From Paraimprobicoccus trichonymphae (GTDB taxonomy: Bacteria; Bacillota; Clostridia; Oscillospirales; Acutalibacteraceae), in NCBI GenBank assembly GCA_036322875.1, contig AP027925.1, positions 806,001 through 870,000 on the forward strand: a stretch of DNA of 64,000 bases. Direction: 5' to 3'. How positions within the stretch are numbered: position 1 is the stretch's first letter; the number at the start of each line of letters is the position of its first letter. A program made the position numbers and the translations under genes. The notes beneath the pieces were generated by a model that saw only the letters and a list, made by a program, of their open reading frames with translations, did no database searches and was not told the DNA's origin. Positions 63,117 to 64,000 of the stretch are shown in pieces.

Positions 63117-64000
63117 TCAATACATACCACCCATATCTGCTCCACCTGGATGACAACCAGCTGGTGATGGTGGTTCTTTTTTATCTGCTATTAAAGATTC
63201 AGTTGTTAAGACCATTCCAGCAATTGAAGCGGCATTTTGTAGAGCTGAACGAGTTACCTTGGTTGGATCCACAATTCCGAATGAAATCATGTCACCATAT
63301 CTATCACCAAGAGCATCATAACCATAGCCAATAGTATTTTCTCTCTTAACATTTTCTACTATTACAGAACCTTTCAAGCCCGCATTTTTTGCTATTTGTT
63401 TAAGAGGAGCCTCTAATGATTTTAATACTATTGTAGCACCTGTTTTTTCATCGCCTTCTGCTCTATTATTTACGATTTCTTCAACAGCACTTACAGCATT
63501 TATTAAAGCAATACCTCCACCGGCTACTATACCTTCTTCAACAGCAGCTTTTGTAGCTGAAAGAGCATCTTCTATTCTCAATTTCTTTTCTTTCATTTCT
63601 ACTTCAGTAGCAGCACCAACTTTTATTACAGCTACTCCACCTGATAATTTAGCAAGTCTTTCTTGTAATTTTTCTTTATCAAAATCAGAAGTACTGTCTT
63701 CTATCTGGGTTCTAATCTGAGCAATTCTTGCTTTTATATTCTCAGATTTTCCTGCACCATCTACTATTATAGTTCTTTCTTTTTCTATTTTAACTTTATG
63801 AGCTTGACCTAATTGATCTATAGTTGTTTTATTTAATTCCAAACCAAGTTCTTCAGAAATCACCTGCCCACCTGTTAAAACAGCTATATCCTGGAGCATT
63901 TCTTTTCTTCTATCGCCAAAACCAGGCGCTTTAACTCCTACACATATAAACGTACCTCTTAATTTATTAACTATTAAAGTAGCAAGAGCATCACCTTCTA
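63117..64000 (-). CDS. groEL: chaperonin GroEL, 3' part only
   Basis: The gene runs off the window at 64000, so about 295 C-terminal residues are present. GroEL folds proteins in an ATP-driven double-ring with GroES. Visible signatures include VKAPGFGDRRKEMLQDIAVL (apical to intermediate), KLSGGVAVIKVGAATEVEMK, the intermediate and equatorial pieces VEEGIVAGGGIAL, GYGYDALGDRYGDMI, and DPTKVTRSALQNAASIAGMV. The C-terminus ends in a short GGADMGGMY tail rather than a long GGM repeat. No lesions are visible. Confidence 0.96.
   Translation of the reverse strand, partial: EGDALATLIVNKLRGTFICVGVKAPGFGDRRKEMLQDIAVLTGGQVISEELGLELNKTTIDQLGQAHKVKIEKERTIIVDGAGKSENIKARIAQIRTQIEDSTSDFDKEKLQERLAKLSGGVAVIKVGAATEVEMKEKKLRIEDALSATKAAVEEGIVAGGGIALINAVSAVEEIVNNRAEGDEKTGATIVLKSLEAPLKQIAKNAGLKGSVIVENVKRENTIGYGYDALGDRYGDMISFGIVDPTKVTRSALQNAASIAGMVLTTESLIADKKEPPSPAGCHPGGADMGGMY

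Overview
The window is strongly AT-rich bacterial DNA that reads as a low-GC Gram-positive (Clostridia-like) genome in reduction. It carries ordinary housekeeping genes of that lineage: truA, uppP, a DUF1540 protein, tpiA, radA, gltX, spoIIM, dxs, thrS, tatD, yraN, gpsA, valS, pth, a PucR/CdaR-type regulator, mutL, rpoB-rpoC, dapA and groEL. These are intact and free of lesions. The DNA between them is full of decayed insertion sequences, a broken group II intron, frameshifted genes and long stretches without genes. Intact core genes, decaying accessory genes and a Myb-like reading frame suggest a host-restricted symbiont of a eukaryote, perhaps of a termite-gut protist. The host and genus are inference only.

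Layout. 0.8-5 kb: tRNA-Arg(CCT), a membrane protein, a tandem duplication that copied the 5' end of truA, then truA and a DUF5711-like gene. 5-9 kb: uppP, a DUF1540 protein, and a group II intron broken by an IS5-type element. 8.7-11.4 kb: ogg, tpiA and an orphan gene with a contractile-injection-system Pvc16-type N-domain and a very acidic tail. 11.8-17 kb: an IS, a frameshifted double-glycine leader gene, radA, two small membrane proteins, another IS. 17-26 kb: gltX, an IS200 relic, a Nif11-type leader protein, small peptides, spoIIM, a broken coiled-coil gene, an IS and a Crh-like HPr protein. 26-36.5 kb: dxs, thrS, coiled-coil genes including one of about 795 residues, tatD, yraN. 36.6-47.7 kb: gpsA, valS, pth, pucR, mutL, a frameshifted secreted Myb-like gene, an IS and an orphan ABC ATPase. 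48-64 kb: a decayed secreted protein, an IS, rpoBC, a frameshifted signal-peptide coiled-coil gene, a DegT-family aminotransferase, an ABC-2 permease, dapA and the 3' part of groEL.

How it fits together. The core genes cover translation, transcription, isoprenoid and cell-wall precursor synthesis (dxs, uppP, dapA), glycolysis (tpiA), lipid precursor synthesis (gpsA) and DNA repair (ogg, radA, mutL). The accessory genes are mostly small, secreted, coiled-coil or leader-bearing proteins. Many sit behind near-consensus TTGACA promoters and many are frameshifted. They look like a fast-turning set of exported factors, possibly aimed at the host or at competitors. The most striking candidates are the Myb-like protein with a signal peptide (44959-45542), the Pvc16-type protein with an acidic tail (10335-11435) and two peptides with double-glycine leaders (12949-13204, 20230-20640). 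Several genes end inside IS termini, so IS activity has shaped the present proteins.
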